Of a stretch of DNA of 15,659 nucleotides, positions 1-7,511 are shown piece by piece. The stretch comes from HRBIN15 sp039630445 (lineage in GTDB: Bacteria > Armatimonadota > Fimbriimonadia > Fimbriimonadales > GBS-DC): the NCBI GenBank assembly GCA_039630445.1, contig JBCNVA010000006.1, positions 1-15,659 of the forward strand. The letters are read 5' to 3'. The position numbers and the translations under genes are program-made. Each line of letters opens with the position of its first letter. The stretch's first letter is position 1. The notes under the pieces were generated by a model. The model saw nothing but the letters and a program-made list of their open reading frames with translations, had not been told where the DNA came from and made no database searches.

Positions 1-768
1 GGCATCCAGCCCCTCAGTGGGATGAGTCCACACCTGATGGACCAGCTGATCTTCCTGAACATACTGCCGAAGCAGTGACTGCACATCAAAGCCCAGGGGC
101 AACAGGAAGCGTCCCCGCACATTGCTGAACACCCGCCGCTCTCCCACAGGTATCTCCAATAACTGCCGCAAATCCATCCGCTGAATAAGACGCGCTACCA
201 ACCGCTTGCCAGCCAGCAGAAGCTCCAACTGCTCGTAGATAGACCTCGCATAAGGTGTGCGCCAGAGAGGTTGATTAATATCCTGTGCCCCCACTTCGCG
301 CATCAGCTCCTTGATTTTGTCCCGATGCTGCCTCGCCCGCTGCTCCGTCAACGGCTCTAACAACTGCCGAATCTCTTTGCGCTTGAGCGCACGCTGCAGC
401 CCCTGCAGGATCTGCGCATCATCCTGCTGCCGACGCTCACGAGTGATCTTCGGCGTGCGCACCAGATGATAACTCCCGTTCGGCTGCCTGAACCACTCCC
501 CATCCGTCACGGTCGCCAGATGGTCCATCAGCTCTTTGAGCGGCATCTCGCGCACACTGACCAGCACGATTTCGGCGTCGATGGGGCTGGGGGCAAAGAG
601 GCGCACGCCTGTTTGGCGCGAGAGGCTTTCCAACAGCTGTTTGACCGTCTGGGCAGGCTGGTCGTAGGTGACGCGCTGGCTGAGAGGGTCGTCTTGCGCC
701 CTGCCTGTCAGCAGCAAGCAGAGCGCTATGCAGACCTGCACCCATTTCAGACCCGCTTTCGGCATCAT
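1..768 (-). CDS. Exported STN-domain (secretin/TonB N-terminus-like) protein, C-terminus beyond the window
   Basis: The frame stays open to the left edge of the window, so the gene is 3'-truncated here; 256 codons are visible. The protein begins MMPKAGLKWVQVCIALCLLL, a lysine-containing n-region plus hydrophobic core, and then a cleavage-like region near TGRAQDD, so export is likely. Residues about 32-105 resemble an STN domain: a helix (VKQLLESLSRQTGV), then short strands, a second helix (PLKELMDHLATVTDG) and a closing strand (GSYHLVR). STN domains occur in secretins, TonB receptors and FecR-type or uncharacterised exported proteins. The remainder is charged and helical (QRALKRKEIRQLL). No secretin pore domain is visible. 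An in-frame ATG at 786 would add MTVGET, with AAGGG 4 nt upstream, but it lies inside a -10-like motif; the start at 768 is preferred. Function unknown. Confidence 0.72.
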   Translation of the reverse strand, partial: MMPKAGLKWVQVCIALCLLLTGRAQDDPLSQRVTYDQPAQTVKQLLESLSRQTGVRLFAPSPIDAEIVLVSVREMPLKELMDHLATVTDGEWFRQPNGSYHLVRTPKITRERRQQDDAQILQGLQRALKRKEIRQLLEPLTEQRARQHRDKIKELMREVGAQDINQPLWRTPYARSIYEQLELLLAGKRLVARLIQRMDLRQLLEIPVGERRVFSNVRGRFLLPLGFDVQSLLRQYVQEDQLVHQVWTHPTEGLDA

Positions 769-784
769 TGTTTCACCCACTGTC

Positions 785-792
785 ATTTTACC
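785..792 (-). promoter_or_regulatory. Extended -10-like motif GGTAAAAT, minus strand
   Basis: GGTAAAAT read on the minus strand, 16 nt before the ATG at 768. It is the mirror image of the copy at 810-817, so the short gap carries outward-facing promoters. No convincing -35 hexamer was found. Assignment rests on repetition of the motif elsewhere in the window. Confidence 0.45.
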
Positions 793-809
793 CTTTCTTT
801 GCGTCATCA

Positions 810-817
810 GGTAAAAT
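810..817 (+). promoter_or_regulatory. Extended -10-like motif GGTAAAAT, leaderless start of the vWA gene
   Basis: TAAAAT (812-817) preceded by GG and ending 6 nt before the ATG at 824. With transcription starting about 7 nt after a -10 box, the mRNA would begin at or next to the A of the ATG. No Shine-Dalgarno sequence fits this start. Confidence 0.5.
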
Positions 818-823
818 GGTGCT

Positions 824-2659
824 ATGCTGTTCCAGTCGCTGGGGGTTCTGTTCTGGTTCCTGCCAGTGGCAGGGTTTATTATCCTGCTGTATCTGTTGAA
901 GATACGGCGGCGGGAGGTGCGTGTGCCGGCGCGCTTTCTCTGGCCACCCGTCACGACCGATGTGCGCGCGAACGCGCTGTTCCAGCGGCTGCGTCCAAAC
1001 CTGCTGCTCTTTCTGCAGTTGCTGATCGCCCTGCTGCTGTTGCTGGCGCTGGCGCGTCCCGCGATTCAGGCGCGCGGTGCGCTCGGCAGGCAAACGGTGG
1101 TGATTGTGGACACCTCCGCCAGCATGGGCGCAACGGATGTATCGCCTTCGCGGTTTGAAGCGGCGCGTCGCCGCGTGCGGGCACTGATCCGTGAGATGAG
1201 CGCGTCGGAGCAGCTGGCGATTATTGAGGCGGGTCCGAATGTGCGGGTGGTCGCTTCGCTCACCAGCGACCAGCGCAAGCTGCTTGATGCGGTAAACAGC
1301 CTGCAGCTGAGCGATGCGCGCGGTAATATTGACGAGGCGCTGCGCCTCGCCGCCGCGCTGGTGGGCAATCGGGCAGGTAGCCGTATCGTGCTGCTCTCCG
1401 ACGGTGCGTTCCCCGAAGTGGCAGACTTCTCGCCCGGCAGGGCGCAGCTGGTGTACGAATCGTTTGGCAAGCATAGCGAGAATGTCGCCCTCACGGCGAT
1501 GGATGTGCAGGAGCGTGCGGGAGGTATTGAGTGGTTTGTGGGGCTGCGCAACTTTGGGGAGAAGCCCGCGAAGGGCATCCTGGAATTTTATGCAGGGGAT
1601 GAGCTGGTGGACGCCCGCGAAATCACCATCCCAGCGAAGCAGGCAACAGGACAGACGCTGACCCTGCAGCGCGTGCGCGAACCGTTGGAGGCGCGTCTGC
1701 TTCTCAACGATGCGCTGTCCGCCGACAACCGCGCGTACCTGATAGGCGCGACGGAACGCACCATCCGTGTGCTGCTGGTGGGCGAAGGTAACTTCTTTCT
1801 GGAGCGCGCCCTCGCGCTGGAGCCGAATGTGCAGCTGGATAAAGCCCCCACAGTGCCTGAATCGGAGAGGGGCAATACGGTAGGCGGCAGCGGCTATGAT
1901 TTGATTATCTTTGATGGCACGCCTGTTGTGCCCGTCAAAGCGCGTGCGGTGATGGTCATCCGTGCCAAAGGGGGTCCAATCGCCGAGTTGGGGGATGCCA
2001 TCAAGCTGCCGCGCGTGGCGACATGGGAGCGCGACCACCCGCTGCTGCGCTATGTGGAGCTGAGCAATCTGCTGATTGACAGCGCGCCGCGCCTGTCGCC
2101 TGCGCCCTGGGCAAAGGTGCTTGCCGAGAGTCAGCAGACGCCGCTGATCGTGGCGGGTGAGCATGCAGGGCGCAAGTGGATCGGCATCGGCTGGGACCTG
2201 CTGGAGTCGGATTTCCCGTTGCAGCCGGGCTTTCCCATCTTTGTGGCGAATGTGCTGCGCTGGGCGACTCGGGAGCGTGCCTCATCAACGGGCTTCACCG
2301 TGCGCACGGGCACACCCTTTACGCTAACGACCCATCCCGACGAGCAGCGGCTCACGCTCAAAACGCCCGACGGGCAGCGCCAAACGCTTCGGGTGAACGA
2401 GGGCAGTCTGGTAGTGCCCGGTGTACCGAAGGTTGGGCTGTACGAGGTCATGGGTAAGCGCACGCGCCTGAAGTTCGCCGCGAACCTGCTGGACAGCGAC
2501 GAGTCGAACATCATGCCGCGCACCACGCTGCAACTGGGCGGGCGCACCGTCACGGCACGCACGAATATCTTCACTTTGCGCGAACTGTGGCGCCCCTTAG
2601 CCTTGCTCGCCCTACTCACTCTGCTGGTGGAGTGGTGGGTGTTCATCAAGCGATCCTAA
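824..2659 (+). CDS. BatA-like membrane-anchored vWA domain protein
   Basis: A 611-residue protein. It has an N-terminal membrane module typical of the aerotolerance-regulator/BatA N-terminal family: TM1 at about 6-25 followed by KIRRREVRVPARFLW, and TM2 at about 59-77. A von Willebrand factor A domain follows, with the metal-site motif DTSAS at 96-100 and the later strand VLLSDG. The middle part looks like a periplasmic beta-rich and ThuA/GATase-like region (around LIIFDGTPVV and HPLLRYVEL), and a final TM helix lies at about 591-607 before KRS. The second MIDAS position, usually Thr in a TNI-like motif, reads ARGNIDEAL, so the metal site may be incomplete. Relatives often sit near MoxR ATPase and DUF58 genes; those are not visible here. 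The specific role is unknown. The gene starts 6 nt after a -10-like box, with no Shine-Dalgarno. Confidence 0.85.
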   Translation: MLFQSLGVLFWFLPVAGFIILLYLLKIRRREVRVPARFLWPPVTTDVRANALFQRLRPNLLLFLQLLIALLLLLALARPAIQARGALGRQTVVIVDTSASMGATDVSPSRFEAARRRVRALIREMSASEQLAIIEAGPNVRVVASLTSDQRKLLDAVNSLQLSDARGNIDEALRLAAALVGNRAGSRIVLLSDGAFPEVADFSPGRAQLVYESFGKHSENVALTAMDVQERAGGIEWFVGLRNFGEKPAKGILEFYAGDELVDAREITIPAKQATGQTLTLQRVREPLEARLLLNDALSADNRAYLIGATERTIRVLLVGEGNFFLERALALEPNVQLDKAPTVPESERGNTVGGSGYDLIIFDGTPVVPVKARAVMVIRAKGGPIAELGDAIKLPRVATWERDHPLLRYVELSNLLIDSAPRLSPAPWAKVLAESQQTPLIVAGEHAGRKWIGIGWDLLESDFPLQPGFPIFVANVLRWATRERASSTGFTVRTGTPFTLTTHPDEQRLTLKTPDGQRQTLRVNEGSLVVPGVPKVGLYEVMGKRTRLKFAANLLDSDESNIMPRTTLQLGGRTVTARTNIFTLRELWRPLALLALLTLLVEWWVFIKRS

Positions 2660-2682
2660 AGGCAGGAGGTGGACGGTTCTGT

Positions 2683-2697
2683 AGGAGCTTTGCTCCT
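2683..2697. repeat. Short palindrome AGGAGC-TTT-GCTCCT upstream of ligA
   Basis: Perfect 6-bp arms around TTT in the 60-nt gap between the vWA gene and ligA. No T-run follows, so it is not a standard intrinsic terminator. It resembles the palindromes at 6794-6807 and 13070-13083. A Shine-Dalgarno-like AGGAGGT at 2664-2670 lies just before it with no suitable start codon at normal distance. Confidence 0.5.
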
Positions 2698-2719
2698 CAC
2701 GGCGAATCATCACTCCCCG

Positions 2720-4768
2720 ATGACGCGGGAGCAGGCTGCGACACGGATTGAGGAGCTGCGACGGCTGATCGAATATCACAACTATCGGTACTATGTGCTG
2801 GATCAGCCCGAAATCTCGGATGAGGAGTACGACCGCCTCTTTCGGGAGCTGGTGGAACTGGAACAGCAGTTTCCTGAGCTGATTACGCCCGATTCCCCCA
2901 CGCAGCGAGTAGGCGCGCCGCCCCTGGAAGCGTTCCCCGAACATGCGCATCGGGAGCCGATGCTCAGCCTCGATAACGCCTTCAGCGAGGAGGAACTGCT
3001 GGAGTTCGATGCCCGCGTGAAGCGCTTCCTGGATTTGCCGCCCGATGCAGAGCTGGAATACACCTGCGAACTCAAGATCGACGGGCTAGCCGTCTCGCTC
3101 ACCTATGAGAATGGCGTGTTGACGGTAGGGGCGACGCGCGGCGATGGCTATCGCGGCGAGAATGTGACTCCCAATATTCGCACCATTCGGCAAGTTCCCC
3201 TGCGCCTGCGTCCGGGCGACGACCTGTTCAGCACGCCACCCGCCGTTATGGAGGTGCGCGGCGAGGTCTACCTGAGTTATCAGGAGTTTGAACACATCAA
3301 TCGTGAGCGTGAGGCGTCGGGAGAGCCGCTCTTTGCCAATCCGCGCAACGCTGCGGCGGGCAGCTTGCGCCAGCTCGACTCGCGCATCACCGCCCGTCGC
3401 CGGCTGAAAATCTGGGTCTATGGTGTAGGCTACTGTGAGGGTGTCGAATTCCGCACGCACTGGGAAGCGCTGCAGCAGCTCAAGGCGTGGGGGTTCCCTG
3501 TCAATCCCCACTCGCGCCTGGTGAAGGGCATCCAGGCAGTGCTGGCGTTCTGCCGCGAATGGAGCCGTCGCCGCGCCGAGCTGGACTACGCGACCGACGG
3601 CGTGGTGATTAAGGTGAATGATGTGGCGTTGCAACGCCGATTGGGCGCGACAGCGCGCGCCCCACGCTGGGCGATTGCCTATAAATATCCTGCGGAGCAG
3701 GCGACCACACGCCTCATCGAGGTGCGCTGGCAGGTGGGACGCACGGGGGTGCTAACCCCTGTAGCGGTGATGGAGCCTGTGCCCGTCGGGGGTGTCACAG
3801 TCTCCCGCGCCACCTTGCACAATATCGATTACATCCGCCAGAAGGATGTGCGCCTGGGCGATACGGTGATTATCCAGCGGGCGGGGGAGGTCATCCCCGA
3901 AGTGGTCGCAGTGGTCACCGAAAAGCGCACGGGTCAGGAGCAGCCCATCGAGCCGCCCGCGACCTGCCCTGTGTGTGGTGCACGGGTGGAGCGCGCGGAG
4001 GATGAAGCCGCCCTGCGCTGCATCAACCTCGCTTGCCCCGCGCAAATCGTGGAGCGCATCCGCCACTTCACCAGTCGCCACGCGATGAACATCGAAGGCG
4101 TCGGTGAGAAGTGGGTGCAGCGCCTCTTTGAACTGGGCTTCATTCGCGACCCCGCAGACCTCTACTATCTGCACCAGCATCGGGGTGATTTGATCCTGCT
4201 GGAGCGCAGCGGTGAAAAGCTTGTCTCCAACATCCTGAACGCTATCGAAAAGAGCAAGGAGGCAGGTCTGGCACGGCTCATCTTTGCGCTGGGCATTCGG
4301 CATGTAGGCGAGCACGCCGCGCGGCTCTTAGCCGAGCATTTTGGCAGCTTAGGCGCCTTGATGAACGCTACCGAAGAGGAACTCACGCAAATCCCAGGGA
4401 TCGGTCCCGAAACCGCGCGGGAGGTGGTGGAGTTCTTTGCACGCCCCGAGAACCGTCAGGTGATTGAGAAGTTGCGAGCAGCTGGAGTTCGGATGGAAGC
4501 GGATCGGGTGCGTCCCGCGGCTGCTGCGCCCTTTGCCGGGATGACCTTCGTGTTCACAGGGGAACTGGAGCGCTACACGCGCGAGCAGGCGGAGGAGCTG
4601 GTGCGCACGCTGGGTGGACGCGCCACTTCCAGTGTCAGCCGTGCGACCACCTATGTGGTGGCAGGTCCTGGCGCAGGCAGCAAGCTCCAACGCGCCTTCG
4701 AGCTGGGCATCCCCGTGCTGAACGAGGATCAGTTCTTGGAAATGCTGCGCCAAGCGGGAGTAGAGTGA
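2720..4768 (+). CDS. ligA: NAD-dependent DNA ligase LigA
   Basis: A 682-residue protein of the usual length for bacterial LigA (about 670). It seals nicks with a 3'-OH and 5'-phosphate in duplex DNA, using NAD+ to adenylate itself, in replication and repair. The N-terminal Ia domain has the YHNYRYYVLDQPEISDEEYD block that binds NAD. The adenylation motif is KIDG with catalytic lysine at about residue 119, and FANPRNAAAGSLRQLD and DGVVIKVN are further nucleotidyltransferase motifs. An OB fold, a four-cysteine zinc finger (C416, C419, C434, C439), helix-hairpin-helix repeats (around HVGEHAA and IPGIGPETA) and a C-terminal BRCT domain (about 604-682) follow. The ATG at 2720 matches the family N-terminus; GTG at 2669 would add 17 unrelated residues. 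There is no clear Shine-Dalgarno; it may be read through from the vWA gene. Confidence 0.98.
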   Translation: MTREQAATRIEELRRLIEYHNYRYYVLDQPEISDEEYDRLFRELVELEQQFPELITPDSPTQRVGAPPLEAFPEHAHREPMLSLDNAFSEEELLEFDARVKRFLDLPPDAELEYTCELKIDGLAVSLTYENGVLTVGATRGDGYRGENVTPNIRTIRQVPLRLRPGDDLFSTPPAVMEVRGEVYLSYQEFEHINREREASGEPLFANPRNAAAGSLRQLDSRITARRRLKIWVYGVGYCEGVEFRTHWEALQQLKAWGFPVNPHSRLVKGIQAVLAFCREWSRRRAELDYATDGVVIKVNDVALQRRLGATARAPRWAIAYKYPAEQATTRLIEVRWQVGRTGVLTPVAVMEPVPVGGVTVSRATLHNIDYIRQKDVRLGDTVIIQRAGEVIPEVVAVVTEKRTGQEQPIEPPATCPVCGARVERAEDEAALRCINLACPAQIVERIRHFTSRHAMNIEGVGEKWVQRLFELGFIRDPADLYYLHQHRGDLILLERSGEKLVSNILNAIEKSKEAGLARLIFALGIRHVGEHAARLLAEHFGSLGALMNATEEELTQIPGIGPETAREVVEFFARPENRQVIEKLRAAGVRMEADRVRPAAAAPFAGMTFVFTGELERYTREQAEELVRTLGGRATSSVSRATTYVVAGPGAGSKLQRAFELGIPVLNEDQFLEMLRQAGVE

Positions 4769-4776
4769 GGTACACT
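4769..4776 (+). promoter_or_regulatory. Extended -10-like motif GGTACACT before the DUF433 gene
   Basis: GGTACACT lies immediately after the ligA stop codon (4766-4768), 12 nt before the ATG at 4789. It is the same octamer as at the pyrK start (13190-13197). It could give the TA-like pair its own promoter; GGTGAG directly before the ATG may act as a weak ribosome site. Confidence 0.4.
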
Positions 4777-4788
4777 ACAGATGGTGAG

Positions 4789-5025
4789 ATGATGGATTAT
4801 CGCGCCTGGATTGAAGTGAACCCTAAGGTAATGGTAGGTAAGCCCGTGATTCGGGGCACTCGTATCACGGTAGAGACCATCTTAGAGCAGCTGGCAGCGG
4901 GATATACGGAGGACGACATTCTGGAGGCATACCCTCACCTTTCGCGTGAAGCCATTCGCGCTGCGCTGGCGTATGCAGCTGACGCCTTGCGCGACGAGAC
5001 GCTACTACTGACTGGTACTGAGTGA
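4789..5025 (+). CDS. DUF433 family putative antitoxin
   Basis: A 78-residue protein matching the small DUF433 (VapB-like/MerR-like helix-turn-helix) family: IEVNPKVMVGKPVIRGTRITVETILEQLAAG, then a helical region GYTEDDILEAYPHLSREAIRAALAYAADAL. Such proteins commonly precede a DUF5615 PIN-like gene, as here, and are predicted to be the DNA-binding, toxin-neutralising partner; that role is inferred from family and position. The start is chosen at the first of two ATGs (4789 or 4792), because GRAWIEVNP-type beginnings are typical; a GTG at 4765 overlapping the ligA stop would add eight residues. The stop codon overlaps the next ATG (TGATG), indicating translational coupling. It lies 20 nt after ligA. 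Confidence 0.88.
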   Translation: MMDYRAWIEVNPKVMVGKPVIRGTRITVETILEQLAAGYTEDDILEAYPHLSREAIRAALAYAADALRDETLLLTGTE

Positions 5026-5405
5026 TGCGCTTCTTAGCTGATGAAGGTGTGGAGCGTGCAATTGTAGAAGCGCTGCGCGCTAATGGCTATGATGTTCTTT
5101 GGATAGTGGAGATTGCGCGGGGAGCAGAGGATACCCAAGTCGCCACACTCGCATTGCAAGAGCAGCGTATTCTGATTACAAACGACAAAGATTTTGGCAA
5201 CATGGTTGTGCGGCAAGGCTATGCCTTGAGAGGTGTGGTTTTGCTGCGATTGCCTCGTTTATCAGCAATTCAGAAGGCGGAGCGTGCCGTCCAAGCTATG
5301 CAGTTGCTAGGAATGCGTGTGGATGGACATTTTGTGGTGGTGACCGAGCATGGTATACGGTTACGCCCCCTACGAGTTTCGGGTGCAACACTGACTTTAG
5401 TGTAG
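5025..5405 (+). CDS. DUF5615 family PIN-like protein, putative toxin
   Basis: A 126-residue protein of the DUF5615 (Mut7-C-like, PIN-fold) family. Visible acidic residues fit the PIN-like active site: D6/E7 in RFLADEG, E35/D36 in GAEDTQVA, and D54/D56 in ITNDKDFG. The last motif, followed by VVLLRLPR, is characteristic. PIN-fold proteins are usually metal-dependent RNases; toxin activity here is inferred from the DUF433 partner, not shown. The ATG at 5025 shares one base with the DUF433 stop; a GTG at 5022 (GTGATG) is an alternative adding one residue. Its stop is followed after 1-2 bases by the promoter-like motif of the next gene, so the module is tightly packed between ligA and the nicotinate phosphoribosyltransferase gene. 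Confidence 0.87.
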   Translation: MRFLADEGVERAIVEALRANGYDVLWIVEIARGAEDTQVATLALQEQRILITNDKDFGNMVVRQGYALRGVVLLRLPRLSAIQKAERAVQAMQLLGMRVDGHFVVVTEHGIRLRPLRVSGATLTLV

Positions 5406-5412
5406 GTATAAT
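5405..5412 (+). promoter_or_regulatory. Extended -10 motif GGTATAAT before nicotinate phosphoribosyltransferase
   Basis: A perfect TATAAT (5407-5412) preceded by GG, overlapping the last base of the DUF5615 stop codon and ending 9 nt before the ATG at 5422. No Shine-Dalgarno is present (CTTCCTTCG lies between), so a leaderless or nearly leaderless mRNA is likely. Confidence 0.6.
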
Positions 5413-5421
5413 CTTCCTTCG

Positions 5422-6783
5422 ATGTCCCGATTTGACGGGAGGCGCTTGCAGGCAGACGAACTCTATCTGGATTGGGACGGACTGAGGCGAGCAGACTATT
5501 CGGACCGCTACTTTTGGAACGGGGCACACATCTTGAGCGTGCTGGCGCGGGAAGGCTACCGCTTTGCGGGCTACTCGAACCGCCTCGCCGCGATGGGACG
5601 CCGCCCCACACCGCCTGTGCCCACAGGCGACCTGCGTGTGGAGATGCAGTGGTTCCCCCGACGCCAACCGTTCACTGTTGTTGCAGGCGTGGATGTCGCC
5701 CTGGCGATCCTGCAGCGATGCACAGGCTACTGGGCAGATGAGCACACCTTTATCAATACAGCGCACGAACTGCAGGTAGAGGCGGTTCACGACGGGGATA
5801 TAGCTCCCTATGCGGGTGATCCCCAGCAGGTATCGCCCGTGCTGCGAGTGCGGGGACGCTATCGCGATTTTGCGATTTTGGAGACGCCGACGCTGGGCGT
5901 GCTGACCCGCGCCAGCCGCATCGCGACGAACACCTACCGCATGCTGGAGGCAGCAGGGGGCAAACCCATTCTCTTTTTCCCCGCCCGCTTCGACCTGCCC
6001 GCCACGCAAGCGATTGACGGCTATGCCTACTATATCGGCGTGCAGCGCTATAATGCCGACACAGGCAAGCAGGTTCCCGCGATTGTGTCCACGCCAGCGC
6101 AAGCGTCGCTGTGGGGTGGACGCGCGGGTGGCACAGTCGCCCATGCAATGATTGCGACCTTTTTGGGCGACACGGCGGAGCTGATGCTGCAGTTTGCACG
6201 CATCCTGCCGCCAGATGTACCTCGTATCGCGCTGGTGGACTTCGATAACGACTGCATAAATACCGCGCTGGCGGTGGCGCGCACCTTCTTTGAACGGTAT
6301 CGGCGGGCGGTGGAGCGTGGCGATAAGGAGGGCGCGCGTCGCTACACGCTTTACGGTGTACGCCCCGATACGGCTGCCGAGCTGCGCGACCACAGCCTGC
6401 AGCACCTGCCCGATTCGCCCGATTTGTATGGCGTCAACCCGCGGCTGATTTTCACGCTGCGTGAGGCGTTGGACAATGCGTGGCGTTCGTGGGAGCTGCC
6501 ACCTGAATGGCATGCGCGCGCCGCCGAGTGGTGTCGCCAGATCAAAATCGTAGCGACGGGCGGGTTCAACGAGCGGCGCATTCGCGAATTTGAGGCACAG
6601 GGCGCGCCTGTCGATATCTACGGCGTCGGCTCCGCCTTTTTCAGCAACAGCAGTCTGGAGGGCACGAACACGGACTTCACCGCCGATGTGGTGCGCGTAG
6701 AGGTCGAGGGAGAGTGGATCCCGCTTGCCAAAGAGGGGCGCGTTCCTTGCGACAACCCCTTGCTGGAGCCTGTGCGCTGGTAA
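5422..6783 (+). CDS. pncB: Nicotinate phosphoribosyltransferase
   Basis: A 453-residue protein of the nicotinate/quinolinate phosphoribosyltransferase superfamily. The predicted reaction joins nicotinate and PRPP with ATP help to give nicotinate mononucleotide in the NAD salvage (Preiss-Handler) pathway. Features seen: an N-terminal region ending DYSDRYFWNG, an ETPTLG core motif at about 154-159 with conserved basic residues after it (RASRIATNTYR), GTVAHAM with H241 in the place of the histidine that is phosphorylated in PncB-type enzymes, a DFDND strand (VDFDND), and phosphate-binding TGGFNERRI (about 379) and YGVGSAFF near the C-terminus. It is longer than archaeal-type homologues (about 390) and shorter than many PncB, so subtype is uncertain. 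It follows the DUF5615 gene by 16 nt but has its own TATAAT. Confidence 0.85.
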   Translation: MSRFDGRRLQADELYLDWDGLRRADYSDRYFWNGAHILSVLAREGYRFAGYSNRLAAMGRRPTPPVPTGDLRVEMQWFPRRQPFTVVAGVDVALAILQRCTGYWADEHTFINTAHELQVEAVHDGDIAPYAGDPQQVSPVLRVRGRYRDFAILETPTLGVLTRASRIATNTYRMLEAAGGKPILFFPARFDLPATQAIDGYAYYIGVQRYNADTGKQVPAIVSTPAQASLWGGRAGGTVAHAMIATFLGDTAELMLQFARILPPDVPRIALVDFDNDCINTALAVARTFFERYRRAVERGDKEGARRYTLYGVRPDTAAELRDHSLQHLPDSPDLYGVNPRLIFTLREALDNAWRSWELPPEWHARAAEWCRQIKIVATGGFNERRIREFEAQGAPVDIYGVGSAFFSNSSLEGTNTDFTADVVRVEVEGEWIPLAKEGRVPCDNPLLEPVRW

Positions 6784-6793
6784 GGTCTATCCT

Positions 6794-6807
6794 CCCGCTA
6801 AAGCGGG
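6794..6807. repeat. Short palindrome CCCGCT-AA-AGCGGG
   Basis: Perfect 6-bp arms around AA, 10 nt after the stop of the nicotinate phosphoribosyltransferase gene. It is GC-rich but is followed by GCACAACTTG rather than a T-run, so a terminator role is doubtful. It shares the CTAAAG core with the palindrome at 13070-13083 (minus-strand reading). Confidence 0.5.
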
Positions 6808-6847
6808 CACAACTTGCTCCCAGCGGTAGGAACATCCCCGATAGCGT

Positions 6848-6855
6848 GGTATACT
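6848..6855 (+). promoter_or_regulatory. Extended -10 motif GGTATACT before the Uma2 gene
   Basis: TATACT (6850-6855) preceded by GG and ending 9 nt before the ATG at 6865. This is the reason for preferring the ATG over a TTG start at 6814 that lies upstream of the motif. No -35 hexamer was recognised. Confidence 0.55.
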
Positions 6856-6864
6856 CTGCCTGAG

Positions 6865-7494
6865 ATGGGCAAGGTGGCGGTTCCGCGAACACCTGTGCGG
6901 CGCGAACCCTCCACGCACAAGCGACTCTTTACCCGCACCGAGCTGGAGCGGATGGAAGAGGCGGGCATGTTCCACCCCGAAGAGAGGATTGAGCTGATCG
7001 GGGGCGAACTGTTCCGCAAGGAGCTGCCCTTGAAAAGCCCCCATGCGACCGCGATTAGCTTATGCGAAGAGGCGCTGCGAACTATTTTTAGGCAGGGCTA
7101 TGTGGTTCGTGTGCAGCTCCCGCTGACGCTCAGCGAGCGGGATGAGCCGATTCCCGATCTGGCAGTTGTGCCAGGCTCCATTCGCGATTACGAGTGGCAT
7201 CACCCGACCACGGCGCTGCTGGTGGTGGAAGTCAGTGAGGCGACTCTGCGCTTCGATCGGCGTATCAAGGCAAGCCTCTATGCTTGGGCAGGCATCCCCG
7301 ATTACTGGATTGTGAACCTTTCGGAGCGCGTGGTGGAGGTCTTTCGCGAGCCAGCCCCGATGCAACGCACAAAGTACGGCTACGGTTATCTGAAGATGGA
7401 TATTTATCGAGCAGGCGATTCGCTGGCGCCACTTGCCTCGCCCGAAACACCTATCCCTGTGGAATCGCTTTTGCCCTCAATCCGTGAAGGCTGA
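6865..7494 (+). CDS. Uma2 family PD-(D/E)xK nuclease-fold protein
   Basis: A 209-residue member of the Uma2 (DUF820) family, found in many copies in cyanobacteria, Chloroflexi and related groups. The putative nuclease active site is intact: D98 in IPDLAVV, E122 in VVEVS, and K135 in RFDRRIKASLYA, followed by the typical AGIPDYWIVNL segment. N-terminal features also fit: FTRTELERMEEAGMF, then RIELIGGEL. No biological role is established for the family; a DNA-acting enzyme is possible. The gene ends 17 nt before xylB and the two probably share a transcript, though no functional link with sugar metabolism is known. The first about 20 residues (basic and proline-rich) are variable among relatives. 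Confidence 0.9.
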   Translation: MGKVAVPRTPVRREPSTHKRLFTRTELERMEEAGMFHPEERIELIGGELFRKELPLKSPHATAISLCEEALRTIFRQGYVVRVQLPLTLSERDEPIPDLAVVPGSIRDYEWHHPTTALLVVEVSEATLRFDRRIKASLYAWAGIPDYWIVNLSERVVEVFREPAPMQRTKYGYGYLKMDIYRAGDSLAPLASPETPIPVESLLPSIREG

Positions 7495-7511
7495 TTCGGA
7501 GGCGACGAGCC

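Noticed and set aside
466..1158. Plus-strand open frame crossing the divergent STN/vWA gap
   Set aside because: It overlaps two better supported genes and both promoter motifs, and has no domain.
788..2164. Long open frame antisense to the vWA gene (about 458 codons)
   Set aside because: It encodes a His/Gln/Arg-rich sequence without recognisable domains, typical of the antisense of a GC-rich gene; the plus-strand product has clear membrane and vWA features.
5296..6513. Long open frame antisense to the nicotinate phosphoribosyltransferase gene (about 405 codons)
   Set aside because: Low-complexity basic composition, no motif, and the sense strand is a well supported enzyme.
6814..6864. TTG start for the Uma2 gene
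   Set aside because: It lies upstream of the TATACT box, which ends 9 nt before the ATG at 6865; the extra residues do not match the family.
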